Origin: an uncultured Rhodospirillales bacterium
GTDB lineage: Bacteria; Pseudomonadota; Alphaproteobacteria; RF32; CAG-239
Assembly (NCBI GenBank): GCA_902795665.1
Contig: CADBMA010000142.1
Coordinates: 1-5,965 of the forward strand
Direction of reading: 5' to 3'
DNA length: 5,965 nt
This document shows, one piece after another, positions 1 through 5,771 of this stretch (positions within the stretch are counted from its first letter, which is position 1; every line of letters starts with the position of its first letter). The translations under genes were made by a program, and so were the position numbers. The notes below the pieces were generated by a model. It made no database searches. It had not been told where the DNA came from and worked only from the letters and a program-made list of their open reading frames with translations.

Positions 1-381
1 TTGACTTTAGATCCAAGCTTGGGCGTTTATTATACTCAAGTCAACTTTGACGACGCCAACGACAATGTCGGCAAAGAATACAGCTGGAACGACATCAAAC
101 ACCTTGAGGCTGAACTTGGTGCAAAACTCACCAAACAGTTCACCGACGCCAATGTTTATGTTAAACCGAGCGTTGTTCAAACCCTCACCAAGGGCGATAA
201 GGTGCGAATCACCGGACTTGGCAAAACTGACACTTATCACGACCAGACACTTGGACGAATCGAGCTTGGCGGAAGATACGGCTTCACCGACGCTTTGTCT
301 GCCTATGCTTGGACGAACTATACCTTTGGCTCAAGCTATGAGGCTTATGCCCTCGGCGCCGGCCTAAACTACGCTTGGTAG
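1..381 (+). CDS. C-terminal part of an outer-membrane beta-barrel protein (autotransporter-like), 5' truncated
   Basis: The reading frame is open from the first base, so the gene begins upstream of the window. The TTG at base 1 is in frame but is more likely an internal Leu codon. The 126 visible residues alternate short polar turns with amphipathic strands (for example GVYYTQVNF, ANVYVKPSVV, GRIELGGRYGF, LSAYAWTNYTFG, YALGAGLNYAW). The chain ends in a Trp directly before TAG. A C-terminal aromatic residue closing the last strand is the usual BAM-complex recognition signal of outer-membrane barrels. The glycine-rich 'ELGGRYGF' and 'LGAGLNYAW' strands resemble the last strands of autotransporter (type V) translocator domains. 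The protein should therefore sit in the outer membrane. The passenger domain, if any, is not visible, so cargo and function are unknown. An ordinary porin-like or OmpA-like barrel remains possible. Confidence 0.75.
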   Translation: MTLDPSLGVYYTQVNFDDANDNVGKEYSWNDIKHLEAELGAKLTKQFTDANVYVKPSVVQTLTKGDKVRITGLGKTDTYHDQTLGRIELGGRYGFTDALSAYAWTNYTFGSSYEAYALGAGLNYAW

Positions 382-416
382 GTGGCATAAAAGCGTATAG
401 CTGGCGTTTGATACAC

Positions 417-448
417 AAAAAAACTCCCCGCAATCGGGGAGTTTTTTT
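417..448 (+). terminator. Strong intrinsic terminator, probably bidirectional
   Basis: A perfect inverted repeat pairs 417-430 with 435-448 around a CAAT loop. The core stem is ACTCCCCG/CGGGGAGT, flanked by seven A on the left and seven T on the right. It lies 36 bases after the beta-barrel stop codon, so it ends that transcript. The A-tract/T-tract symmetry means it could also stop transcription from the minus strand. It insulates ccrM from the upstream gene. Confidence 0.93.
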
Positions 449-451
449 ATA

Positions 452-480
452 CCGGATTGCGTTGCTGCGCTCGCAATGAC
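452..480 (-). repeat. Dispersed 29-base repeat, copy 1 (minus orientation)
   Basis: Read on the minus strand this is GTCATTGCGAGC followed by GCAGCAACGCAATCCGG. It matches the copy at 5692-5720 at 23 of 29 positions by hand alignment, in the opposite orientation. Its ends carry the inverted pair ATTGC/GCAAT, so each copy can form a small hairpin. Elements with this core are known as scattered intergenic repeats in several bacterial groups. No coding function is expected. Here it lies between the terminator and the ccrM promoter. Confidence 0.75.
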
Positions 481-505
481 AAATTACTGTCGATGACTTT
501 ATAAT
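476..505 (+). promoter_or_regulatory. Candidate sigma-70-type promoter for ccrM (P1)
   Basis: A perfect TATAAT -10 box at 500-505 lies 18 bases after ATGACA at 476-481, which matches five of six positions of the -35 consensus TTGACA. The first five bases of that -35 element are the edge of the dispersed repeat. Transcription would start near 512, leaving a leader of about 75 bases before the ccrM ATG. It lies just after the upstream terminator, where a promoter is needed. It is a motif match only. Confidence 0.5.
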
Positions 506-518
506 ATATTTAATTTTG

Positions 519-533
519 TTAATATTTTTGTAA
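519..533 (+). promoter_or_regulatory. Near-consensus CtrA-type box upstream of ccrM
   Basis: TTAA at 519-522 and GTAA at 530-533 are separated by seven bases. This matches the alphaproteobacterial CtrA site TTAA-N7-TTAA at seven of eight fixed positions. Another TTAA at 510-513 lies five bases upstream of the first. ccrM of Caulobacter is a classical CtrA-activated gene, which makes the position plausible. A second possible -10 (TATAGT, 557-562) lies 23 bases downstream with a poor -35 (TTCTTT, 535-540). That would be a CtrA-dependent promoter starting near 569. The region is very AT-rich, so chance TTAA matches are expected and confidence is modest. Confidence 0.3.
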
Positions 534-587
534 CTTCTTTTTGTGATACTGTTCAGTATAGTAAAAACTTTATAGAGCAGATCCAAT

Positions 588-1682
588 ATGAGTACGCCAA
601 CCAAAACAATACTTAACACAATCATCAACGATGACTGTGTTAAAGCAATGAATGAAATGGAAGAAAATTCTGTTGACGTAATTTTTGCCGATCCGCCATA
701 CAATTTGCAGCTTGGCGACGCTTTGACCCGTCCTGACAATTCGTCAGTCAGCGGCGTGTATGAGGATTGGGACAGTTTTGCCAGTTTAAGAGAATATGAC
801 AACTATACCCGCGAGTGGATGAAGGCAGCGCGCCGCATTTTGAAAGAAGACGGCACAATCTGGGTTATAGGCTCATATCACAACATTTTTCGCGTTGGTT
901 ACATTTTGCAAGATTTGGGCTTTTGGATTTTAAATGACATTATTTGGAATAAGGTCAACCCCATGCCCAATTTTAAAGGAACACGCTTTACCAACGCGCA
1001 TGAAACACTTATCTGGGCGGCAAAATCGCCAAAATCAAAATATACCTTCAATTATGAAGCAATGAAAGCCATGAACGATGATGTGCAAATGCGCAGTGAT
1101 TGGCAGTTGCCGCTATGCACCGGAAAAGAACGCCTGAAAAGCGCAGACGGCAGCAAACTTCATCCCACCCAAAAACCCGAGGCTTTGCTTTATAGGGTTT
1201 TGATGGCTTCGTCAAATATTGGCGATGTGGTGCTTGATCCGTTTTTTGGTACCGGTACTACCGGCGCCGTAGCCAAAAAAATTGGACGCAACTTTATTGG
1301 TATTGAACGCGATGCCGCTTATGTTGCCGGAGCTCAGCAAAGAATTGATGAAACTGTTTGTGTTCGCAATGGAGCATGTCTTGGATATACAACCAAAAAA
1401 CGTCAACCGCGTGTTCCGTTTGGCAGTGTTATTGAGTGTGGTTTGCTCAAGGCCGGCGACAAATTATACAATGCTAAGGGTGATATTACGGCCTTAATTC
1501 GCTCTGACGGAACTTTGGTGTCAACTTTCGGAAACGGCTCAATTCATCAGATGGGGGCAGCAGCCCAAAATGCACCGGCTTGCAACGGCTGGGTCTATTG
1601 GCATTATATGGATGACAACAAACAGTTGGTTGCAATTGATGAACTGCGCAAAATTGTCCGCGATGAAATGTTTCCGGAATAA
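588..1682 (+). CDS. ccrM: CcrM-type cell-cycle regulated DNA adenine-N6 methyltransferase (GANTC)
   Basis: The 364-residue product transfers a methyl group from S-adenosylmethionine to N6 of adenine in double-stranded DNA. The family recognises GANTC and in alphaproteobacteria remethylates the chromosome late in the cell cycle. The catalytic motif IV DPPY is at residues 35-38. The SAM-binding motif I DPFFGTGTT follows at 217-225, the motif order of beta-class amino methyltransferases. The intervening segment (EDWDSF, IWVIGSYHNIFRVG, IIWNKVNPMPNFKGTRFTNA, HPTQKP) is typical of CcrM/HinfM enzymes. Residues from about 273 to the end form the RAMA domain (GSVIECGLLKAGDKLY … NGWVYWHY) that distinguishes CcrM from shorter solitary methyltransferases. 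Length is close to the 358 residues of the Caulobacter enzyme. No restriction gene is adjacent, which fits a solitary housekeeping enzyme. The ribosome site is weak (AGAG at 574-577). The ATG is kept because the CcrM-like N-terminus starts immediately after it. No GANTC site was seen in its 5' spacer, unlike the methylation-controlled Caulobacter promoter. Confidence 0.96.
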   Translation: MSTPTKTILNTIINDDCVKAMNEMEENSVDVIFADPPYNLQLGDALTRPDNSSVSGVYEDWDSFASLREYDNYTREWMKAARRILKEDGTIWVIGSYHNIFRVGYILQDLGFWILNDIIWNKVNPMPNFKGTRFTNAHETLIWAAKSPKSKYTFNYEAMKAMNDDVQMRSDWQLPLCTGKERLKSADGSKLHPTQKPEALLYRVLMASSNIGDVVLDPFFGTGTTGAVAKKIGRNFIGIERDAAYVAGAQQRIDETVCVRNGACLGYTTKKRQPRVPFGSVIECGLLKAGDKLYNAKGDITALIRSDGTLVSTFGNGSIHQMGAAAQNAPACNGWVYWHYMDDNKQLVAIDELRKIVRDEMFPE

Positions 1683-1770
1683 TAATCCAAAAAATACTTG
1701 CTCTTATAATCAAAATCGTTCACAATATACACAATTGTTTTTTTATGCATAAGTGAATGATAAAAAGTGA

Positions 1771-2847
1771 ATGCAAAAGTTTAATAAAATTAAAAAGCCG
1801 ATTGATTCGGCAAATACCTATGCGGCTATTGACTTAGGTACCAATTCGTGCCGTCTGGTTATTGCCACACCGACACCGACATCGTTTCGGATTGTGGAAA
1901 CATTTTCGCGGATTACGCGCCTTGGTGAAGGGATTATCAACGATAACCGCCTTAGCAAAGATGCAACCAAAAGAACAATCCGCGCATTGAAAATTTGTTC
2001 AGAAGTGATAAACGAATATGCGCCGATTTATCGCTCGCGCTTTGTGGCCACCGCTGCCTGCCGCCGCGCCCTTAACTGTAAAGAATTTTTGAGCGAGGTC
2101 AAGCGCCAGACCGGTCTTAATATTGAGATTATATCTTCGCAAGAAGAAGCACGTTTGGCGGTTGTGGGGTGTGTTCCTTTGCTCAATCGCAATTTGAAAA
2201 GAGTTTTGGTTTTTGATATCGGCGGCGGCTCAACCGAAATTTCGCTGGCTCGCGTTGCCAATAGCGGCAAAACTTTTATAGAAGGATATATTTCTCTGCC
2301 ATATGGTGTGGTCACGGTGTCCGAAGCTTTTCCAAACAAGGATATGACCAATCTTGCCTATAATACAATTATTGAACGCACGCACAAATTATTGGAGGTG
2401 TTTGAGGAAAAACACCATATCCGCGAAGCTATTCAAAATCAAGAAATTCAGGTTATAGGAACCTCGGGAACTGTCACGGTTTTGGGGGCAGTGCAACTCA
2501 ATTTGCCGCGATATAACCGTTCGGCAGTAGATGGCATTTCAATAAGTAAACAAGACTTAGAACGCTCAATAAATCGCATTCGCCGCATGGGAACCGAGGG
2601 GCGGAAAAAGCATCCCTGCATAGGTCCGCTGAAAGCCGATTTAACCATGGCCGGATGCGCAATTATTGAGGGAATTTGCTCGTTCTGGCCGGTTTCAGAA
2701 GTCACTGTCGCAGATAGGGGAATTCGTGAGGGAATGCTGCTTGATATGATGCATAATCACACATTCAAACCCAAACATCGCAATCCTTATCATCACCGCA
2801 ATAAAAGGAAACATGAAAATGACAGAGAAAAATCTGGCAGCCATTGA
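1771..2847 (+). CDS. ppx: Ppx/GppA family phosphatase (exopolyphosphatase / pppGpp phosphohydrolase), canonical member
   Basis: A cytosolic ASKHA-fold phosphatase that removes terminal phosphates from inorganic polyphosphate and/or converts pppGpp to ppGpp; sequence alone does not separate the two activities. Visible motifs are AIDLGTNSCRLVI (residues 19-31, phosphate 1 loop), SSQEEARL (122-129, holding the glutamate equivalent to the catalytic base of E. coli Ppx), DIGGGSTE (149-156, phosphate 2 loop), GTSGT (230-234) and DRGIREG (315-321). All core motifs are intact. At 358 residues it is the short form without the C-terminal HD-like domain of E. coli Ppx. The last 31 residues (328-358) leave the family core and are rich in His (7), Lys and Arg (9). 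The end of this tail overlaps the next gene. The 88-base gap after ccrM has no terminator and no convincing promoter (TATAAT at 1705-1710 lacks a -35), so read-through from ccrM is plausible. The ribosome site is weak (AAGTGA just before the ATG). Confidence 0.9.
   Translation: MQKFNKIKKPIDSANTYAAIDLGTNSCRLVIATPTPTSFRIVETFSRITRLGEGIINDNRLSKDATKRTIRALKICSEVINEYAPIYRSRFVATAACRRALNCKEFLSEVKRQTGLNIEIISSQEEARLAVVGCVPLLNRNLKRVLVFDIGGGSTEISLARVANSGKTFIEGYISLPYGVVTVSEAFPNKDMTNLAYNTIIERTHKLLEVFEEKHHIREAIQNQEIQVIGTSGTVTVLGAVQLNLPRYNRSAVDGISISKQDLERSINRIRRMGTEGRKKHPCIGPLKADLTMAGCAIIEGICSFWPVSEVTVADRGIREGMLLDMMHNHTFKPKHRNPYHHRNKRKHENDREKSGSH
2805..2809 (+). promoter_or_regulatory. Ribosome binding site inside the upstream gene; bears on the start of the second Ppx/GppA gene
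   Basis: AAGGA lies within the 3' end of the first Ppx/GppA gene. It is 3 bases before ATG 2813 and 9 bases before the in-frame ATG 2819. The second spacing is closer to normal, so translation may really start at 2819, making the product two residues shorter. Confidence 0.6.
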
Positions 2848-3760
2848 TTTAGGAACCAACTCATGCCGATTGCTGATTTCCGATCAAATCGGAAAAACTT
2901 TATACAGAACAGCAGTATCAACCCGTATGGGCGAAAAGATGTCAGCGCATAATCGTTTTACCGATGCCGCCGTTATGCGTGGACTTGAGTGTATGGAAGC
3001 TTTTGCTCAAAAAATAAACGAGTATCATGTTGAAAAATATCGCGCTATCGCTACTGCAGCTTGCCGTATGGCCGAAAATGGAAGCGAGTTTGTGAGCAGA
3101 ATAAAACAACAAACCGGGATTGAACTGGAAATTATTGATGGCTATGAAGAAGCAAGACTAAATTTGCTTGGCGCAATAACCAATGTTAAAGATACTCATG
3201 CCGAATATGTGGTTGTGTATGACTTGGGCGGCGGATCAACCGAAATTACCTTGGCTACCAAAGAAAATCATCCCCAGATTCTGCATACAATATCTATCCC
3301 TTTGGGGGCGCGAAATGGGGCAGAAAAATTTGAACTTGGTGATTATGACAAGACAAAGGCGTCACAATTGGCGGCACAAATCAGTATTTATTGCCATAAT
3401 TTTATCAAGGATAGCAATTTTGAAAAATACAGAGATAAAGCTTGTTGTGTGGCTACCTCTAGCACCCCCCTGCGCTTGGCGCATTTTGCTAAAGGATGGG
3501 ACAGTTATGAAAGAGAACGAGCCGATGGCGTGGTTATAAAGTCAGATGAGTTTGACCATGCAATTAAAAAAATTCAGTCAATGACGGCAGCAGAAAGAAT
3601 AAACAACAATTGTATAGGGGCATCGCGGGCTGATATTTTTAATGCCGCTTGCGTAATTTTTTCGCAAATATATCGCGATTTGGGGGTCAAAGAAATTACC
3701 ACGTCATTTAAAAGCGCTGTTGATGGCATGATTATGGAGTTGCAAAATGACACAAAGTAA
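2813..3760 (+). CDS. Second, diverged Ppx/GppA family protein
   Basis: A 315-residue paralogue of the preceding gene, overlapping it by 35 bases in another frame (the overlap is 29 bases if the start is 2819). The N-terminal half keeps the phosphate-binding elements: AAIDLGTNSCRLLI (residues 9-22), DGYEEARL (109-116) and DLGGGSTE (137-144). The C-terminal half is altered at two motifs. The GTSGT loop reads ATSST (214-218), and DRGIREG near the C-terminus is replaced by FKSAVDG (299-305). The core is also shorter and there is no HD-like domain or His-rich tail. The retained DIGGGSTE-type loop and catalytic-base region mean phosphohydrolase activity cannot be excluded. The changes suggest altered substrate binding, a regulatory role, or a partner subunit of the first protein; this is inference. 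Translational coupling to both neighbours by overlapping ends implies co-expression. It could also be a decaying duplicate, but the frame is intact over its full length. Confidence 0.87.
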   Translation: MKMTEKNLAAIDLGTNSCRLLISDQIGKTLYRTAVSTRMGEKMSAHNRFTDAAVMRGLECMEAFAQKINEYHVEKYRAIATAACRMAENGSEFVSRIKQQTGIELEIIDGYEEARLNLLGAITNVKDTHAEYVVVYDLGGGSTEITLATKENHPQILHTISIPLGARNGAEKFELGDYDKTKASQLAAQISIYCHNFIKDSNFEKYRDKACCVATSSTPLRLAHFAKGWDSYERERADGVVIKSDEFDHAIKKIQSMTAAERINNNCIGASRADIFNAACVIFSQIYRDLGVKEITTSFKSAVDGMIMELQNDTK

Positions 3761-4433
3761 AACGGCAAATTCAATTATGGCCAAACGAGGACTGACGGTT
3801 CGGGTTAAAACGGCCAAGTATCGCAAAAAATCTTCCAATAAATGGTTGTTGCGGCAGCTCAATGATCCCTACGTTGCAGAAGCGCAAAGGGTTGGGTATC
3901 GCTCGCGGGCGGCGTTCAAACTGATGCAGCTTGATGAAAAATTTAAGTTTTTAGGCAAAGGTAAAACTATAGTCGATTTGGGTTGCGCTCCCGGAGGTTG
4001 GACACAAATAGCCGTACAACGCAATAAAGGAACAGGGCAGGTGGTTGGAATTGATATTTTGCCGACAGAACCAATTGCCGGAGCAACCCTGATACAGCAG
4101 GATTTTACAACCGAAGATGCCGCTGATAAATTGAAAGCACTTTTAAACGGCAAAGCTGATATTGTGATGAGTGACATGGCTGCCAACACTACCGGACATC
4201 AACAAACCGATCACTTGCGGACAATCGCGTTGGTTGAGTTGGCTTATGATTTTGCCAAAGATGTATTGGCGGAAGGGGGAATTTTTATTGCCAAAGTCTT
4301 TAAAGGCGGCGCAGAAGGAGAATTTTTGAAAGAAGTTAAAAAAAATTTTGCCAAAGTGGCGCATTTTAAGCCCGATGCCAGCCGCAAAACTTCGCCTGAA
4401 GAATATCTGGTTGCCATCGGTTTTAGGGGGTAG
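3747..4433 (+). CDS. rlmE: 23S rRNA 2'-O-uridine methyltransferase RlmE (FtsJ/RrmJ)
   Basis: The enzyme methylates the 2'-hydroxyl of the A-loop uridine of 23S rRNA (U2552 in E. coli numbering) on the 50S subunit, a late step in ribosome assembly. The 228-residue product has the SAM-binding motif DLGCAPGGW at 77-85. The K-D-K-E catalytic tetrad can be aligned with E. coli K38-D124-K164-E199 as K58 (SRAAFKL), D143 (SDMAANTTGH), K183 (FIAKVFKGG) and E218 (TSPEEYLVA). The loop reads DMAAN rather than the DMAPN of E. coli. The N-terminus (about residues 1-37) is basic and longer than in E. coli, as expected for RNA binding. The start is supported by GGAG at 3736-3739, seven bases before the ATG and inside the upstream gene, with which it overlaps by 14 bases. 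Ppx/GppA followed by rlmE is a recurring alphaproteobacterial order. Confidence 0.96.
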   Translation: MTQSKTANSIMAKRGLTVRVKTAKYRKKSSNKWLLRQLNDPYVAEAQRVGYRSRAAFKLMQLDEKFKFLGKGKTIVDLGCAPGGWTQIAVQRNKGTGQVVGIDILPTEPIAGATLIQQDFTTEDAADKLKALLNGKADIVMSDMAANTTGHQQTDHLRTIALVELAYDFAKDVLAEGGIFIAKVFKGGAEGEFLKEVKKNFAKVAHFKPDASRKTSPEEYLVAIGFRG

Positions 4434-4435
4434 AG

Positions 4436-5650
4436 ATGCAGATTTCGGCGCGCTATAAAGCAGTAGAAGAACTGGTTGCCAAAATTTTTGAAGATAAATG
4501 GCCGGCAGACAGTATTTTAAATGCTTATTTTCGTGAACGACGCTTTATTGGTGCAAAAGATCGCAGATTTATCAGCGAAGAAGTCTGGAATATTATTCGC
4601 AACCGCCGCCGTTTGGAGTTTGATGCCAAGAGTAAGGATATTCGTAAAATTATGCTGGTTTATTTGCGAGACGGTAATTGGGAAGAAATTTTTTCTGGTG
4701 GGCAATACGGCATGGCTTTTTTGAGCGACGAAGAACAAAATTGGCTGCAAAATTTAGAAGATGTTCCATATCCTCCGGATGTTGAGGCAGAATGTCCTCT
4801 ATGGATTTATGATAAAATCGGCAATATAACCCTTCTCAAAAGTTTGAACACTGCAGCCAGCGCCGACTTTCGTGTTAATGGGACAACGCGCGATAAGGTG
4901 TTGTTGCAAATGCACAATGAGGGCTATCAGGTTGAAAATACATCTTTTTCACCATTAGGATTGCGCTCTGGCAGCAGAATCAATTTGAATAATTGTATGG
5001 CATTTCATGACGGATTTATTGAACCGCAAGACGAAGCCTCGCAATTGGCGGCAATTTTGACTGATGCATTGCCGCAGCACAAAATTATAGATTATTGTTG
5101 CGGAGCAGGGGGCAAAAGTTTGGCAATTGCTGATTTGTTGAAAAATCAGGGCAAAATTGAGGCTCATGATATTGATTTTAGCAGAATGGATGCACTTAAT
5201 GACCGAATGCACCGCCTGCGGATAACCAATGTTGTAAAAATATCTTCGGAGCAGGTTGATAAAAATTATGATCGTTTTATTATTGATGCTCCTTGTTCAG
5301 GAAGCGGAATCTGGCGCCGCAGTCCGGATGCCAAATTTAGGTTGACTCCGAAAAGATTGACAGAACTTACAAAAATTCAGCATGATATACTTGATATAGC
5401 GGCGGACAGAGTCAAAATCGGTGGTCGAATTATTTATATCACTTGCTCGGTTTTGGCTGAAGAAAATCATGCTCAAATAGAAGCTTTTTTAAAACGTCAT
5501 AACAATTTTGAGGTGCTGAATATTCGTGATATATGGAGCCAAAAAATAGGCGATTTTTATCCGTTTGATAATGATAAATTTTTGCAATTCAGCCCGCTTG
5601 CAACCGATACCGACGGATTTTTCTTTACCGCCTTGCAGCGCAAATCATAA
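4436..5650 (+). CDS. RsmB/NOP-family cytosine-C5 RNA methyltransferase (probably 16S rRNA)
   Basis: The 404-residue product is a SAM-dependent m5C RNA methyltransferase of the RsmB (Sun/Fmu)/NOP2 family. The N-terminal part (about 1-70, e.g. ARYKAVEELVAKIF … GAKDRRFISE) resembles the NusB-like helical domain of RsmB. The C-terminal Rossmann domain carries motif I DYCCGAGGKS (219-228), an acidic motif II region (AHDIDFSRM), motif IV DAPCSGSG (284-291) and motif VI ITCS (335-338). In this family the TC cysteine (C337) is the nucleophile and the PC cysteine (C287) assists product release; both are present. It begins 2 bases after the rlmE stop, with AGGGGG at 4425-4430 as ribosome site five bases before the ATG. 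Coupled translation with rlmE is therefore likely. The exact target (C967 for E. coli RsmB) is not determined. Alphaproteobacteria often carry more than one paralogue, so no symbol is given. Confidence 0.9.
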   Translation: MQISARYKAVEELVAKIFEDKWPADSILNAYFRERRFIGAKDRRFISEEVWNIIRNRRRLEFDAKSKDIRKIMLVYLRDGNWEEIFSGGQYGMAFLSDEEQNWLQNLEDVPYPPDVEAECPLWIYDKIGNITLLKSLNTAASADFRVNGTTRDKVLLQMHNEGYQVENTSFSPLGLRSGSRINLNNCMAFHDGFIEPQDEASQLAAILTDALPQHKIIDYCCGAGGKSLAIADLLKNQGKIEAHDIDFSRMDALNDRMHRLRITNVVKISSEQVDKNYDRFIIDAPCSGSGIWRRSPDAKFRLTPKRLTELTKIQHDILDIAADRVKIGGRIIYITCSVLAEENHAQIEAFLKRHNNFEVLNIRDIWSQKIGDFYPFDNDKFLQFSPLATDTDGFFFTALQRKS

Positions 5651-5651
5651 T

Positions 5652-5702
5652 TTCGCAATAATGAGAAAGGAGCGATGGCGCATTCTCTTTCGTCATTGCG
5701 AA
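5652..5702 (+). repeat. Imperfect inverted repeat / hairpin after the operon
   Basis: TTCGCAAT (5652-5659) pairs with ATTGCGAA (5695-5702), and inside it GAGAA (5663-5667) pairs with TTCTC (5683-5687). The right arm is the start of the dispersed repeat copy 2, so the left arm may be a degenerate inverted copy of the same element. There is no T-run, so it is not a classical terminator. It could stabilise the 3' end of the operon mRNA. Confidence 0.5.
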
Positions 5703-5720
5703 CGAAGTGAAGCAATCCAG
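5692..5720 (+). repeat. Dispersed 29-base repeat, copy 2 (plus orientation)
   Basis: GTCATTGCGAAC followed by GAAGTGAAGCAATCCAG matches the minus-strand reading of 452-480 at 23 of 29 positions. Both copies keep the ATTGC/GCAAT ends and vary mainly in the middle. The two copies bracket the ccrM to RsmB-like gene block in inverted orientation. No transposase is present, so this is a non-autonomous or REP-like intergenic element. Confidence 0.75.
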
Positions 5721-5736
5721 TAATAATAAAAAATTC

Positions 5737-5765
5737 TTGCCATTTTCTTGATAATATCATACTTT
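5737..5765 (+). promoter_or_regulatory. Candidate promoter for the downstream gene's leader
   Basis: TTGCCA at 5737-5742 is a good -35 match. TACTTT at 5760-5765, 17 bases later, is a moderate -10. Transcription would start near 5772, just where the first leader hairpin begins. This would give a leader of about 178 bases before the ATG at 5950. Other AT-rich -10-like strings nearby (TATCAT, CATACT) make the exact boxes uncertain. Confidence 0.35.
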
Positions 5766-5771
5766 GATTAT

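Noticed and set aside
1..3. TTG at base 1 as a true start codon of a 126-residue protein.
   Set aside because: The frame is open to the window edge, no ribosome site can be seen, and the protein reads as the last strands of a larger barrel rather than a complete protein.
284..802. A 172-codon minus-strand open frame spanning the terminator, repeat, promoter and 5' end of ccrM.
   Set aside because: It overlaps two well-supported genes and runs through the terminator and the dispersed repeat, whose minus-strand translation (CHCERSNAI) is a common false-gene signature.
1705..1710. TATAAT in the gap between ccrM and the first Ppx/GppA gene, considered as a promoter.
   Set aside because: No acceptable -35 lies 16-18 bases upstream, and perfect TATAAT strings are expected by chance in such AT-rich spacers.
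3183..3539. A 118-codon plus-strand open frame inside the second Ppx/GppA gene.
   Set aside because: It is out of frame within a gene carrying clear family motifs, has no ribosome site, and its composition is Trp/Met/Leu-rich as expected of a shadow frame.
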